This document shows, piece after piece, positions 1-11,541 of a stretch of 64,000 bases of DNA. Location of the stretch: positions 3,534,001-3,598,000 of the forward strand of contig JAGMUV010000005.1 of the NCBI GenBank assembly GCA_020744425.1, in the 5' to 3' direction. The DNA comes from Dactylonectria macrodidyma. Taxonomy: Eukaryota; Ascomycota; Sordariomycetes; Hypocreales; Nectriaceae. Made by a program: the position numbers and the translations under genes. Position 1 is the first letter of the stretch. Each line of letters starts with the position of its first letter. A model generated the notes under the pieces. It did no database searches. It was not told the origin of the DNA and saw nothing but the letters and a program-made list of their open reading frames with translations.

Positions 1-1661
1 CAACCGCGAAAAGACTTCGAAGAAGAACGTCAAGATCATCCAGGACATCAAGCTGCCGCCCTTGCTTATCTATGGCGATCCGATTCGACTCCATCAGGTT
101 ATGGGCAATCTCATTGGAAACAGTCTCAAGTTCACGGAAGATGGCTCCATCACCATTGGCTCTCGTCTCGATAATGAGACGAACGAGCATGCGACACTCA
201 CATTCTGGGTCCGAGATACCGGTATCGGCATTCCACCTCAACAGTTAGCAAAACTTTTCCAGCCATTCAGCCAGGCTGATGCCAGCACGGCAAGAAAGTA
301 CGGTGGAAGCGGTTTGGGTCTCAGCATCTGCAAGTCTCTTATCGAAGTGATGATGAAGGGTAAGATCCGGCTCGAGAGCGAGGAGAATGTGGGTACAACG
401 GCTTGGTTCACCGTCACTTTCGAAAAGGCCAAGTCAGATGTTGCTGCAGGGGATGCCCAGTCCAAGTCTCCTCCTCCGATTGATCGATATACGCTGGCGA
501 CGTCTCACCTGGATCAGGATAGCTCACCGAATCCATATTTCGACTTTTCCAGAGTTCCCAAGGAAGAGATCCGTATCTGCGTGGCCGAGGATAACCCCAT
601 CAACCAGAAGATTGCCATTCAATATGTGCAACGGCTGGGATACTCCGGTGTAGTTGCATATGAAAACGGTCTCAAAGCAGTTGAAGGCCTTCGTCAGAAG
701 GCCAATGAGGGGAAGCCGTACCATATAGTCCTCATGGACGTTCAAATGCCTGTCTTGGATGGCTATGAGGCAACGAAGCTGATTCGGAAAGACCCCTTGG
801 ATGCGGTGCGGAACATCTTGGTCATTGCTATGACTGCCTCGGCAATCCAAGGCGATCGGGAAAAGTGTCTTGCAGCCGGCATGAATGACTATCTAGCCAA
901 ACCTGTCAGGTCGGACGTGTTGAAGAAGAAACTGGATGCCTATCTCAGCCCTGAAGTAAGCATACCCCTCACATTAACATATCAGGAACCGGGCTAACTA
1001 ACTGCCACAGTCACCGGTGGGTGTACAAGACTCCGTACTGTCTACTCCAGCCCCCAGGCCGACTCTTCGAGCCCAATCCAATGGACCCAGTCCCCCAGTC
1101 ACACGTCCACCGCTTGTCGCACACCCAGTTGCGAAGCCCCAGCAGACTCACAAAACTCCAGATCCGATGCAGGAGTCTGCGGTTTTCAATCAACCCCTCG
1201 ACCAAGAGTCAATGCGGGCGAATGACAGCCCTATATATGGAAAAGAGCATCCAGGGTCGCCACTGATTCCAGTCCGAGACACTTCATCCTACAGCATGTC
1301 CTCGACAAACGACTTGACTCCAAGCCGCGCCTCGAGCGAAAATCACTCGGTGGAAGCGAGCTCCATCACAGATGGCTCGTCGTCGAATCCGTTTAAACGA
1401 TTACCCCGGAAGCTGACCAAGACCCGGGGGAACAGCGAGTCAAGCACCGAGAAACCCTCGGTCGGAGGAGATCGATCGAGTTGTGGAACAACTAGGGGCT
1501 TGCTCACCAAGAAGGGGCCACATCGACAGAGCTCAGCCAGTCTTGCCGAAGATGCTCAGAAGATGGAAAACACGCCTTACGGGCCCGGCAAAGACGATAA
1601 CAAACGCAACAGCTTAACCTCGCAGAGCTCATCCTTCAGAGACAGGATATTTCCACATTAA
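1..1661 (+). CDS. Hybrid histidine kinase, C-terminal part (truncated by window start)
   Basis: The reading frame is open from base 2, so the gene begins upstream of the window. Exon 2-955 encodes the HATPase_c domain: N-box HQVMGNLIGNSLKFT, G1 box DTGIGI, F-box FQPFSQAD and G2 box GGSGLGL. A receiver domain follows, with the acidic pocket AEDNP, phospho-acceptor Asp in LMDVQMP (codon near 736) and conserved Lys in AKPV. A 55 bp intron (956-1010, GTAAGC...CTAAC...CACAG, phase 0) precedes the last exon, 1011-1661, which encodes about 215 residues of Ser/Pro/Thr-rich, probably disordered tail. Family role: autophosphorylation on a His (HisKA lies outside the window), transfer to the receiver Asp, then to HPt and response regulators of the osmotic or stress phosphorelay. 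All visible catalytic motifs are intact. The HHK group cannot be fixed without the N-terminal sensor; a PAS-type group such as TcsA/Fos-1 is possible. Confidence 0.93.
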
Positions 1662-2697
1662 GGGGCTGTGATGATTTGGCACGGTGTCTTATTCTCGTCT
1701 CGATTTCTATCAAACACTACACTACATTTCTGTCGACATGGGACCTACGACAAGCCGTCAAGCTCGATGAGGCCTCCGGATCAGCGAACACAGCATTGAT
1801 ACTTGGGCCGGTAGGTAAAAAGTGGATGTCCAAAGGGACGGGCATGGTGGTAATGGCTCACTGATTCTTCTCAGTTGGCAATGAAGGCATGGAGACGGTG
1901 GAGGGGAGCAACTAGAAGGATTGGGCATGGTGTTTTCGTTCATGCAGTACTTATTCTACCACGGCATGCTCTTTGTCACTTTCAGCATGCAGACATATAC
2001 AGAGACGCCTTACGAGAACAAGGATGTTAGAGGAACAATTATGGTTGGACGGAGCCTTTTGGGCATGACACGCAAGATACCTCTTTTTCTAGGAAGGATT
2101 TGGCATAGACAGCGTTGCTGGCAGACGCAGTAGCACCCGGTATTAGGAGCGTCTTTTTTTTCCGTTACATTTTGGGCTCGTTGATGATTTTTGGGCTTCC
2201 AAAAACTCTTCACATGTGCGAATCCGTGGAAAACGTGGAAACATCTCCACACGCGTGAAGCTGTGAACCTACTGAAGGCACTAAAGCACGGCAATCACGA
2301 AGTACTAACCACAAGGATGTGCTAAAATTTGAACTCCGGCCTTCGCCTGCAGTTTACCTTCATTCGTGCACGACTGCGCTAGACCAGCGGATCCGGCCGA
2401 GTGGAGTCTGCACTGACTGACGCCCGTCTTCAGCAGCTCGGCTGCACGTCCGTATCTTGAAGCAATCCTTGATACGTACGGATACAACTCGCTGGGGTAC
2501 CAGGGCAGACAAGCTGGAGCCGTGGTTGACAAGCCCGAGCGGCTAGACGGAGAAGGTTGAAACACCCGCGTGGTTGGAGGGGCGCTAGCGGCCGTTTTGC
2601 GTGCCTGCATTTGTCAGTCCGCGCACACCAGTTGCGTACTTTGTGACCGAGATTAGATGAAGGGAAGAGTTATGCCAGTCTAGGAGGCAGGTCGACT

Positions 2698-2717
2698 GGG
2701 GGGGGGGGGGGGGGGGG
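2698..2717 (+). repeat. Homopolymer run of 20 G
   Basis: Twenty consecutive G residues in the gene-free region after the first kinase. Long G runs are unstable and prone to sequencing-length error, and can form quadruplex structures. Confidence 0.95.
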
Positions 2718-5700
2718 CGGGAAGTCGAGAGAGTTTTCTGATGCGGGCAAAGCTAGACAACGGGTCAGTACGGACTAGATACTGTATCCCTGGCTGACGG
2801 GGGGGAGGGTTGGTGGAATCTTCATGGCACCAGTTGGGAGGGCTTGTTAGGTAGGCGTGAGGGGGGCTTGAGAAGGCTTGGGAAGGCTTGGGAAGCCCGT
2901 CCTGGTCAACTGCCATGTGGAGAGTGCGGGCTCTTCAGCTGAAGACTGACAAGCCCAGCGACAAGGGGCCAGCCAGGCTGGAGAGGGAATCCGTGGATCA
3001 CACAAAGAGGACCAAAGGACCGAGGGAACCAACAAAAAAAAACTCGACAAGGCTAACAGGGTTGTCGAGGTTTCAGACCGGAAAATTCTCAAAGCCAACA
3101 AGCCGTAGCCGGAGCCATGGATTTAGTACATCTGGTTCTGGCAGGGCGTCTTATAAGGTTGCAATAGCATCCGAACGTCAACCTCGAGCCGTTTCGGCCC
3201 CGTGTGTCTGCCAATTGGGAGCAGCGAAGAGTCCGTGAGCCGTCCGTGAGTAGTCTGTGAGCGATCCGTGGGGTCCCGTCACTTTTACGCAACGCATGCG
3301 TGCGTGAAGAGCTTCCAAGTGCAGTAACTGACATCAGGCGCTAGGATGAGAACAGGCAATGCCGGAAATTACCAGGGTACGTAGTATATGGAGTAATGGC
3401 GAAGAGGATACGTCTTTGACGAGCAACTGCCTCGCCTTGGCTCCTTGCTTTTTACTCGGTTGCTTTCTACTCCTTGGTTCCGTTACGCCACAGGGCTCGA
3501 TGGTTGATGCAATGCAAATACAACGTATCCATCTCGAACCAGTATCTCGTGTATCCCGACTGGTTCTCTGCGAGGTTCCACGATCGAAGCATGCCCTGGG
3601 AAACACCGGTGGCATGGGGTGAAGACGAGGGCTTGACTGATCATTGATGATGGGATGGATCCCGAACTCCAATGCCATCAGCATCACAAAACGTTAGCAA
3701 TGCAGCTCCATCTACTGTCACACCCGAGCCACCGCCACTTCTCATGTAATCAACATCCTTGCCCGTAGCTAGATGAGGTGAACTGCTAGTGCCTCTTGTG
3801 AATAGGGACTGGTCGCAATGCAGGAGGTGTCTCGTTAACAGGTCGTAGTACAGTGCAGCCGTGAGTGCCGATCGCTACGTGATAGACCACCTACTTTGAA
3901 GTACCGCTCCTCGTGGGATTCCGGGTGATGGGCAGGCGAATTGAAGAATGATGGGGGTCTAGCAGGGGGGATGCTGATCTTGATCGGCTAGGCACGATTC
4001 GATTTGAGGCTTGACCAGACAATTGGGCAGGCCCTGACATGACTTCGATTAACGGTAAACCGCCCCCGCCCCCCCAGGCGTTGGCCATCACACTAACAGT
4101 GTTGATCCTCGCCAGCCAAGTGCAGGGTTACATTCACACGACACAGCTTGAGCAGAAGAGGCTCTTTGGTATAGGGTAGCTGCTGTACCGTGAACTGCTA
4201 GCATAAATTGGTTGTGCTACAACCCGTGGGCGATAATGGTGCAAAGGCTCCCGCTCCCGAGCGGAGCTGAATCACGGTATGGACGCCCGGGAGGGGGTAC
4301 GATGTGTAATTCGTTGCCTGCGATGTATACTTAGTCCTGCCCAGTGAAACATTCCTCACCCACTGAAGCCATGTGTATGTCCTGCAGATGACTCCATCCA
4401 ACGGCTGTGGAAGAGTTGTTGGAGCTTGCAATGCTAGACGTCTTATCCTTCGTAGCATAATACGCGACCGGCCGATGAGGTTGCGAGCGATGAAAAGGAA
4501 ACTGCGCTGTAGCAGGTTTTCTCGGCGCGACGGTTCTACATGTCGACGGGAGGCAATGACCCATCCCATGGTTCGCAGAAACACTACATAGTCCGTGTGC
4601 ATGTCGTGCTGCCCGCCCTGTGAGGCTCGTGTAGCACTCAATAGACAAGATTTCCTAATTGGTCTGTGAATTTTCGTGTCGGGAGGTTGCAGTAAGCTAT
4701 TCCGAGACGCTAAGACATGAACTAAGAAAACACGATTCAGAGTTGTGATGAAAATGATGCCGTGGACGATATGTACCATGTACACTGGCAAGGACGAGAG
4801 GAGCTGAGAGAGGAGCTGAGAGACTGGCTGGAGAACGAGCTGCAGAAGGCATGCAGCACGAAATCTGTACTGTGGCGGTTTGCCTCGCTTTAGGTTAGCC
4901 AGAGCGGAATTGACCTTTTTCATTACATCCAACTCAGAGGGATTGAAGACACTACGGTCTTAGTGAGGTTGAGGTTGGACCCGCACCAAGATCGGAAGAG
5001 TTAGATCCAGAATCGACAAGGGTACCACTGGTTTGGGCCGACCACGAGGGTTAGTCGCTAAGGCTAGTTGCCGATCTATCGCCTTGGACGGATGCCAACT
5101 AAAGCAAAGCAGCGGGTTGGGCGTCGGGGCATTGTGAAATCGTACGTGTTGGAGGCGCGTGGCTGGCGAGTTGGCGAGCCGAGTGATGCTCGTTCTATTG
5201 GGTGGCGCCGTCGATTTGTATTTGAACGGGATGTGGTTTGGCGAGGCTTTTTAGAGTTAGTATCCGTATTCTCCGTCGAGATTGTGGCAAACATCTGAGA
5301 TAGGATGCTGGCTGAGGGCGAGGTGAATTTGAATGCAGCATGCCGGGAGGGGGGGCCGAAGGCCATGACGGCCCAGAATCGTCATCACAGCGAGAGAGAT
5401 GCCTAGCTCACCGCTCAACAAACGGCGGACTGTTGGTTGGTACCAGAGTCATATTGACACTTGCCCATCGCACTCTAGCACAACGCGGCACAAGACAACA
5501 TGTCCCTGTCGTTGATGAAGAAGCCAGGCATGGGGACGGGAGTTGAGCGGGGAGGGGGTGTGGTGGAGTGTATGGCTACGCCAGCCACAAAACCGAGCCA
5601 GCCGTTGAGTCGAATTACTGCAGAGGGTTAGAAAATGATGGGGCCGGTTGGCCGCCGGTAGGAAACTAACTTCAGTGCATCCTAAACGGCTCCAAGGCCT

Positions 5701-6538
5701 CAAGAAGAGATGGGTGGATGCTTCTGAGGCGAGATGTTGTGCACCACCTCTCAAGTCGAGCGAGGCAAACTTTCCGTCGGCACTACGATGGCAGAACCTG
5801 TGGCTTCTCGACTCTGGACAATGAAGCACCAGAAGGCCGCGTGACACGCTCTTTCGAGCAAGGCCGAGGCGGGGGAGAGACGACCAACGACAGAGCCCGG
5901 AGGAAGGATCGGGGACTAGAATGACCCCGTTAGCATACAAGCTGGCGGAGTGTGAACAAGCCTTCGCTCTCGCATCCAGGGTACCCAGACTGGACGGGTT
6001 GAGGAGCGGACGAGTCGGTGCCAAAGTCGGTTATCGGAGTGATTGGGCCCGAACAAAGGGAGGAGACCAATGCAGCTGACGTTACATAATGTACGGACAG
6101 TACGGTTTGTGGCGAGCGAGCGAACAAGTGGGTGGGTGATTGTGAGAATGAGGCTGGTGTGACGAACAAGTTCCCCAATTAATCAAGTAGTGCTCTTTGC
6201 CATTGGGGCACAACAGGGGGCTAGAATGTCCTGCAGGCGTAGTAGAATGTTGTAACTTAGTAGAGGCAAGGGCATCTCGCGTACCAGATCATCAGCAACC
6301 AGGGCGACCAGCGATGAGCGACCAACGAGCAGCGATATCGAATGGCGGATGACCCGAATCCAACAAGTGGGACGCTGGAGCCCGCCTGTTCGGTTGGTCG
6401 TGAGTTGACGAGTGGTCCGCATGCCTTTCTTTTTTATTTTTCCTTTCCGAGACCAGTCCTCGAAGACTGCGTGGAGCAAGAGCGGGGAGGCGGAGATGAT
6501 GAGTTCATCCCATCATGAATGACCCCCTTCGATAGCAC

Positions 6539-6568
6539 TTTTTTTTTCTTTCTCTCTCTCTCTCTCTT
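6539..6568 (+). repeat. T/CT pyrimidine tract
   Basis: A run of T followed by repeated CT units, all pyrimidine on the + strand. No gene is adjacent, so its role is unknown. Confidence 0.8.
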
Positions 6569-8642
6569 TGGAGGCGCGGCCGCGAGGATCGGGTTTGAGG
6601 GTTAGGTTGGGGCTAGAGCTGTATCTGCGGCTGCGTAGGGCAATTAAAAGGATGAGGTACATGACGAAGTATACTTACCATGAGGCAACACACGGCTCCA
6701 ACAATGGTCACCCGTAGAGTCAGACCCGAACAGACCAAAGAAGAAAGAAGAGGGGTTGGGATCGTGTTTCAGATGTCCTAATTTCGACATGGGGGTGATT
6801 CAGCCGGGCTTGCTTGGTTCTTGCCACCTGCTGCTGGGTGGGTGAGGTAGATACGTATCTGGTACCCCTTCCCCCGGCCATGCAAGGTAGGTGCGTCTCA
6901 CCCATGACTGCCTTCAAGGTTTTGATTGATTGGCCACCCACCCCCAATCCCTGTTACTTTCCTTTGACTTCCATTTCTGAACTGTGGCTGCCAGGCTGAC
7001 CGAGCGGACTGATGAGGTGGCTGGATGTGGATAGCTTGCCCTGAGTATCGCCACAAGGCGCACTCTGTATCCCTACTGTGACATAATACTTCGTGAGGTA
7101 CTCCGTGCTGAACGATGTAGCTCTGGTATTCCGTGGTTGTGTGGTTGTGTGTCGCTTTGGTCCAATCGAGCCAGAGACCCATCCCACATGCTCACGAACG
7201 CTAGTTGCGCCTGTTGGTGATCAATTCTCGGGCCAGCAGTTTGGGCCAAGTGAGCTTCGACGTGCTCAGAAGCTATCCCGTTCCCAAGCAGCCAAGGTGA
7301 GGTAAATCATCAGGGCAAGATATGGGTGGGGTGTGGCCGCATCACCTCCCAAATCTACTACGGATATGAACACTCAGGCGCCAAGAGTGTGTGGACGTTA
7401 CAACCCAGGTCCGGCATATTAGTCGATGCTAATGTCAGCTTTCTGCGGCTCCGAACAGCGAAAAGAATCCGGTGATCTAGTGATTGGATCATGTCTGGGT
7501 TATGACTGGCCAGCAAGTGCTTATCCTGCCTGCAGAACAAGCATGCGTTTCCTCAATTGGTTGTCTTGGGCAGGACAGGGTATCCCGACTTGTAGGCCAT
7601 TGCATGTGCACATTATTAACACCATACAACAGGTGACTTGGGTTGATACCGATGCCGGACCGAGACCAAGAGTGCTTGATGACTGGCCCCCATCAAACAT
7701 GTCTGTTGCCGAGTACAATGCGGTCAGGGCTGGGTGTGCTTGGCAGTTGGCGACAAAAATAGCCCCGTGAGATGCTGAAAGGAAGGCTTACAGATCTCGA
7801 ATCGAGCCCTCGACACACATCCCTCTTGGTCCTGGTCAGCTTCTCTTCATTACCTGATGCATTTCAGGGCTTCGACGCGGTGAGCTGCCGAGATGTCGAA
7901 CCTAAGTAAACGAGGCAAAATTATTCGGCTGCAATGACTTGATACACTCCATAATTATTGGATCAATGCCTGTTGAAATGTGCTGTTGATCTAGCTAAGT
8001 TGTTGTGAGTTGAGCCAAGAAACTCGTCTCTTTAGTGTTAGCAAGAACAAGGCACTCAAGGGCCGGCAAACAAGGCATTGCTACGAAGATGGTAACTGCA
8101 TTTCTGCTGTTCAGCCTTGGCTCAGCTGTCTGTTGACCCTGATTTGAAGAGACACTGAGAAGGCGGGACCTGTCAGTATTGGGCGTTGACCGACAGTTTG
8201 ACTCATCATGCTTATGTGTTTACCGAATGCAACGTGAGCTTTACACCCTATCTTTGCCACGGAGAAGAACTACAAGACATCTCGTAGATGCTGTCTGTGT
8301 ATTTAGTCGACGAATTGCACCCGGTGGGCAGCACCAGACAAATGTGATCCTGAACTCTATCGTCCGACTTGCGGTACAAGTGTACAGATATGGACTCAAC
8401 ACGTCGAACATCAAAGGCCCGTGTTGTCAGTTCTTCTTCTTGTAAATAATGCACATAGAGGGCCAGCATGCCTTGGAAAAACCCACAGCACAGATAGCGA
8501 AAGTTGTTGATCTCAAGGCGCTGTGTTGCCTTGAAGTCTCGACCGCCGTCACAATCGTCGCGCTAGGCTAGTGAGCAATACCACGAATATGAGAATGTGT
8601 ACGCGTGTTTGTGGCCGGCGTGTTCGGGTGAGAGTGCCTACG

Positions 8643-8661
8643 CTGTACGTACGTAGTACAG
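8643..8661. repeat. Inverted repeat with GTAC steps
   Basis: Arms CTGTAC and GTACAG flank a GTACGTA centre, giving an almost perfect palindrome. It belongs to a set of GTAC/CCTAGG-type palindromes scattered through the gene-free regions. Confidence 0.75.
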
Positions 8662-10311
8662 TTTGCACATTGCTTGTTGACTCGGAGCCGGGGGCTGGAC
8701 AAGGCGCACGAGACTCGAGAAGGACAATAAGACAAAAAGGCGCAGCGACTGTTGTCGTGTTGGTATCATCTTGTGCGACACTCTCGGGTCCGTCAGCAGG
8801 GCCAGGCACAGCGCCCTACCGCTTAAGGGAATCCCTTTTCTAACGCCTGTCTATATGCGCAGTCGCGCCAATTGAATCGGATCAGGTCTCAGACACATCT
8901 CCCACCAACTTGGTTTCTCTCCGGGGAGATCATGCTCATCCGCGTCTGTGTCTGACCGGTGCCCTTGTAAGGCCCAATTTATTTCTTGTTAGTTAGGCCC
9001 CTCCGGGGATGGCCAACCACCATTGCGCCTTAGTCCCCAATCCTTGCATATGGTCAAACATGGCGATGAGCCAATGCCACAGTGTGTGCCTCTCATCAAG
9101 ACTGAGCTGAGAGAGCTTTTGAAGGGACATGGGCCAGGATCTGGGGCGGCTGTTGCGAAGGCTCTCTGACGGCTTACCGAATCAAGTCATAGCAACTTCA
9201 TCACGGTTCCGTTAGTCGCGACTATCCTGGCGCCTCCCGCCAGCTTCAACGATTGAAGTGGCACGGGAGCCATTTCGGCGGTACAGTCGAAGAAGCTCCA
9301 GCGACCTTGGCAGTTGCAGAAAGGGTGGTGGGGTGGCAGGGTAGGGAGTCGTCGGCATGGCTCATCCTGCCAAGTGATGACGATGACGACGACTCGGTTG
9401 GAGGAACCAGAGGGCCTGATACAGATGACGGAGACTGGGGAGATTCAAGACTAGTGTAATGAGTGACGAGGACAGTTACTAGGAGGGCTGACAGAAAGCA
9501 ATGAACGGTGCCGGGTTTAGAAAGGCGAAATACGTTTGTAATTCCCCCATGCCACGCGAGCCAAAGCCATAAATGAGGCACAAGAGATTCAGTCATCTCC
9601 TTGGCCACGCGCACCCGTTTCCGTTAGATGGACGGGTAGTTACCATCGTGGGGCCAGGGCTGCGTGGGGCGCCGTAGTCCATCTCGCTCGAGTACCCAGG
9701 TTCAGCGGTTTGACCTTGGGCCCTGGTTCGATGATCAGGCTGGCTAGTCACGTTCCGTTCGTTATTGTTAGATTGTCGTGTGGTAGGGGTCAACCTTGTC
9801 TGGGTCCCTTCAGCCGCCAGAAGCTTACCTCTGTTTGGTGTTAGCGTGAGAGGGGGGAAGGGCATCTCGGGAAGCATCTTTTGGACAGGCCGGGCCTTGG
9901 TCCACCATGGACGAGGGGGGCAGCAGTCGATCCAGCTGGGCAAGAGTGACTTGTGGCGCAGGATCAAGGGTGGATGACGACGGATGATGCTGCTGATGAA
10001 CTTTTGGGCAGGGCGAAGACACAAGCCGGGCTTATCCATGTGATTCAAAGGACGATGCGATTTTTTTAAATTTTGTTTTTGAAATGGGCGACACAGGTGC
10101 GAGAAATTGATGGCCATCGTTGCTGTTCGGTGATCGGATGATGAATGATGAATATATGGATGGATATATAGAGGCATTGATGGGTTTATGGGCGGTCAGT
10201 GATATAGAAGAGACAGTACGTGGGGATCTTAGGGGTTCGAGACCTGAGTACAGTGCCTTGGTGCCTCATAAGGCAAGCGATGAACTGATAGCTTGGGTTC
10301 TGGGTTAGCAG

Positions 10312-10329
10312 TACCTACCTAGGTAGGTA
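10312..10329. repeat. 18 bp perfect palindrome
   Basis: The sequence TACCTACCTAGGTAGGTA is identical on both strands. It is the longest of several related AGGTA/TACCT palindromes in the window. It could be a binding site for a dimeric regulator or a sequence family common in this genome; the sequence alone does not say which. Confidence 0.9.
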
Positions 10330-11527
10330 ACTCACCTTGCCTCTAATAAGGCACCTGCCTAGCACTCTGTGCAATGCACTCATATGCGCCAGGGAGCAAA
10401 CCAAGCAGGGAGCGATGGCCAGGAGGCAAGATGAGATGAAAGGCAGGTGCGAGTGGAGGCGCGTGCAGAGAAAGAAAGAAGGAATAAGGAAGGAACGACG
10501 CCAAAAGAGCCCAGCCACATATCATGGCGTACTATCCATGTGCTTGCTTGCCTTGCTCGGCCACTCCCACACGCTCTCATCCACACCTTCGTCCGCCACG
10601 TCCACACTCATACCTCGCACACGCACTACAGCAGAGCTACATGGCGAATTGCTCACTGTCTTCTCTCACACCCACGCTGCACGCCTCATCGTTGGCAACT
10701 TGCAGAAAGGTCGAGTGCAAACCAGCAATCCACTCATGGAGCGCTCACACCCCTTCCAGCTCCACAAAGAGCTTAACGTGCCATGGAGGCGGGCCCTAAC
10801 GAGAACGTTTTTGGGTGGCTCTCAAGATCAACACCCACTTCCCGCGCGGCGATTAACCACAACCCTGGCCGACAGGCCCTCGTCTGCATGGCCTAAGGAC
10901 CATGGGCGATGGGTCTCTTCCTTCTTTCGAACCAGCGAGTCCAGGTCCTGACCCAGCGTCCAATCCCGCGCAGCCCAAATTCTCGCCCACCCCAGACCAG
11001 TGCTCGTGCAGACCCTGGTTGGCAGAAAGGATCGACTAACCAGGCGCTGCTGGATTCGAGAAGGGAAAAAGAAAAATTCAATCAACCCAGCACGGATGAA
11101 TACGAGCAGCTAGAGAGTATGTGAACAAGCGGCTCATTTTCTTTGCTCCTCTTAAAACATGCGTCATCCTGTTGGCTGTTGAGAACGTGTGGCTGGATTA
11201 CAATCCTGGGTCATGATGACGGGGATCAGTGTTTGCCGGACTGTTTGTGCTCCCCTCCATCTCGCCCGGACGACGCCATTGACGAAGTTCTGAATCGATC
11301 ATGATCTACCGAATCTGCCGGACTCAGGAGCCTCTTTCGATCATTCATTCTAGGGAAGGGAAACTGGACACGCGAGCCACTCGAACAAAGAACTTCCGCC
11401 TCTTTTCACAGGGCCAATAGTTGCAGCCAGTAAGCACTTCAACCTTGCCCTATTACTCTTTGTTTACTATTCCTTGATTCTTTCCTGCTGCCTTCTGTCC
11501 CCGTCTAAACTTGAAAAACTTACCTGC

Positions 11528-11541
11528 TACCTACGTAGGTA
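11528..11541. repeat. 14 bp perfect palindrome
   Basis: TACCTACGTAGGTA reads the same on both strands and shares the TACCTA/TAGGTA half-site with the palindrome near 10.3 kb. It lies about 2.1 kb upstream of the Pro-rich protein start codon. Confidence 0.9.

Noticed and set aside
4198..4932. Minus-strand ORF of about 240 codons, the longest in the left gene-free region
   Set aside because: The translation has no recognisable motif and irregular composition, no splice partners on either side, and the frame lacks a convincing ATG at its beginning.
5449..6024. Minus-strand ORF of 191 codons
   Set aside because: Low-complexity, Ser/His/Arg/Leu-rich translation without domain features; looks like chance in GC-moderate DNA.
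10234..10244. GGTTCGAGACC, resembling a tRNA B box
   Set aside because: No A box or foldable acceptor, D and anticodon arms at the proper distance upstream.
9593..10951. Two overlapping-region ORFs of about 194 (-) and 204 (+) codons
   Set aside because: Neither has coding character; both cover repeat-rich, leader-like sequence and the 10312 palindrome.
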